NCBI GenBank assembly: GCA_011053085.1
Contig: DSBE01000360.1
Coordinates: forward strand, 1 to 6,292
Length of the DNA: 6,292 nt
Source of the DNA: Chloroflexota bacterium
Lineage (GTDB): Bacteria; Chloroflexota; Anaerolineae; Anaerolineales; Anaerolineaceae
Reading direction: 5' to 3'
The translations under genes were made by a program, and so were the position numbers. Position 1 is the first letter of the stretch, and the number at the start of each line of letters is the position of its first letter. The notes beneath the pieces are model-generated. The model was not told the origin of the DNA. It saw nothing but the letters and a program-made list of their open reading frames with translations, and ran no database searches. This document shows positions 5,604 through 6,292 of the stretch, piece after piece.

Positions 5604-6292
5604 TTCCACTGCAGTTTCATATACCACAGGATCCATACCATCAATATCATCAAATGGCACATCCGGTTGGAGGCCGCTGCCTTCCTTGAAATCTGGTAAG
5701 GCAGGGAACCACCATTTGGCATTGGTGATGTGCATCGAAGACTGGTCTTGTAGATCAAAGACAAGTTGGATGGTATTTTTTCCGTAGGTATTTTTTCCAA
5801 CCAGCGATGCGCGTCGATTCGCCTGCAGGGCACCGGCAAATATTTCTGCTGCGCTGGCTGTATTTTCATTCACCAAAATGATCAGAGGAAGTTCGCGATA
5901 TTCGCCATTTTGATTGGTTTTTACCGTTTTGATTGCTTCACCTTTTGCTTGTTGGTTGATGATGACCTGATCCTTCTCCAAAAATAACTTGGCCATAGAG
6001 ATACCGCTATCAAGCAAACCACCTCCGTTATTGCGCAAATCGATCAAAAAACGATCAGCTCCCTGATCTTGCAATGACTCGATAGCCTGGGTTAATTCAT
6101 CTGAGGTTGTACCAGCGATGATATTGATTTTAATGACACCAATTTGCGGATAGTCATCATCGAGGTACGCAAGCAATGAAGGCAGAGGAACTTCTGCGCG
6201 TTTGATGGAAAAAGTCTCTTCCATTTGGTAGTCAGGAGATCGCAGTACAGTGATGGAAACATTCGTATCGACTTCTCCGCGAATATCTGCGA
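5583..6292 (-). CDS. S41 family (CtpA-type) C-terminal processing peptidase, N-terminal part outside window
   Basis: The frame is open from the window end to TGA at 5585–5583, giving 235 visible residues. The first 17 (with IRGEVDTNVSITVLR) are the last strands of a PDZ domain, so the ATG at 6224 is internal and not the start. The S41 catalytic domain follows, with LIDLRNNGGGLLDSG at about residues 82–96, NTASAAEIFAGALQ at about 143–156, and GKNTYGKNTIQ at about 165–175. The catalytic serine is S146 (codon 5855–5853) and the lysine K171 (codon 5780–5778). Their 25-residue spacing matches CtpA and Prc, so the protease should be active. Members are usually exported or membrane-tethered and trim C-termini of periplasmic or extracytoplasmic proteins; the export signal would lie outside the window. 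The gene converges on the mocA-like gene and overlaps its end by 21 bases. No terminator is visible. It is probably not part of the hydroxylase pathway. Confidence 0.94.
   Translation of the reverse strand, partial: ADIRGEVDTNVSITVLRSPDYQMEETFSIKRAEVPLPSLLAYLDDDYPQIGVIKINIIAGTTSDELTQAIESLQDQGADRFLIDLRNNGGGLLDSGISMAKLFLEKDQVIINQQAKGEAIKTVKTNQNGEYRELPLIILVNENTASAAEIFAGALQANRRASLVGKNTYGKNTIQLVFDLQDQSSMHITNAKWWFPALPDFKEGSGLQPDVPFDDIDGMDPVVYETAVELLLAFP

Overview
The window holds one compact block of co-oriented genes on the + strand (about 2–5603) and the 3' part of a convergent gene on the - strand (5583–6292). Base composition is moderate, and every base lies in or within about 30 bases of a gene. 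No RNA gene, insertion sequence, CRISPR array or phage gene is visible. The gene style (a CO/xanthine dehydrogenase-like molybdenum hydroxylase with an LLM flavin oxidoreductase and its own MocA) would suit an anaerobic or facultative environmental bacterium. Anaerolineae (Chloroflexota) is my best guess, but it rests on general resemblance and not on a marker gene.

Layout on the + strand: (1) the end of an LLM-class flavin- or F420-dependent oxidoreductase, cut by the window start; (2) five bases later, a 472-residue electron-transfer subunit that joins a CoxM-type FAD domain to a CoxS-type double [2Fe-2S] domain in the order FAD then Fe-S; (3) one base after its stop, a 120-residue protein of unknown function with two predicted membrane helices; (4) 30 bases on, the 741-residue molybdopterin-binding catalytic subunit; (5) overlapping it by 11 bases, a MocA-like molybdenum cofactor cytidylyltransferase starting at TTG. 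The tight spacing suggests a single transcript.

How they fit together (inference): the MocA-like protein would make the molybdopterin cytosine dinucleotide cofactor. The large subunit would use it to hydroxylate a carbon next to a ring nitrogen, or an aldehyde, with water as oxygen source. Electrons would pass through the two [2Fe-2S] clusters to FAD on the fused subunit. The small membrane protein, encoded between the two catalytic subunits, may tether the enzyme to the membrane or link it to a membrane acceptor. The LLM enzyme may act before or after the hydroxylation. The substrate cannot be read from the sequence; the active site keeps one of the two acidic/basic purine-binding positions of xanthine oxidase but not the other.

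On the - strand, the C-terminal part of an S41 (CtpA-type) processing protease runs into the end of the MocA-like gene. The two coding regions overlap tail to tail by 21 bases. The protease looks functionally unrelated to the hydroxylase block.

The most interesting points are the embedded membrane protein, the reversed domain order of the FAD/Fe-S fusion, and a perfect 13-bp inverted repeat within the MocA-like gene. I see no clear evidence of an entirely new kind of system; this is best described as a molybdenum hydroxylase operon with unusual components.
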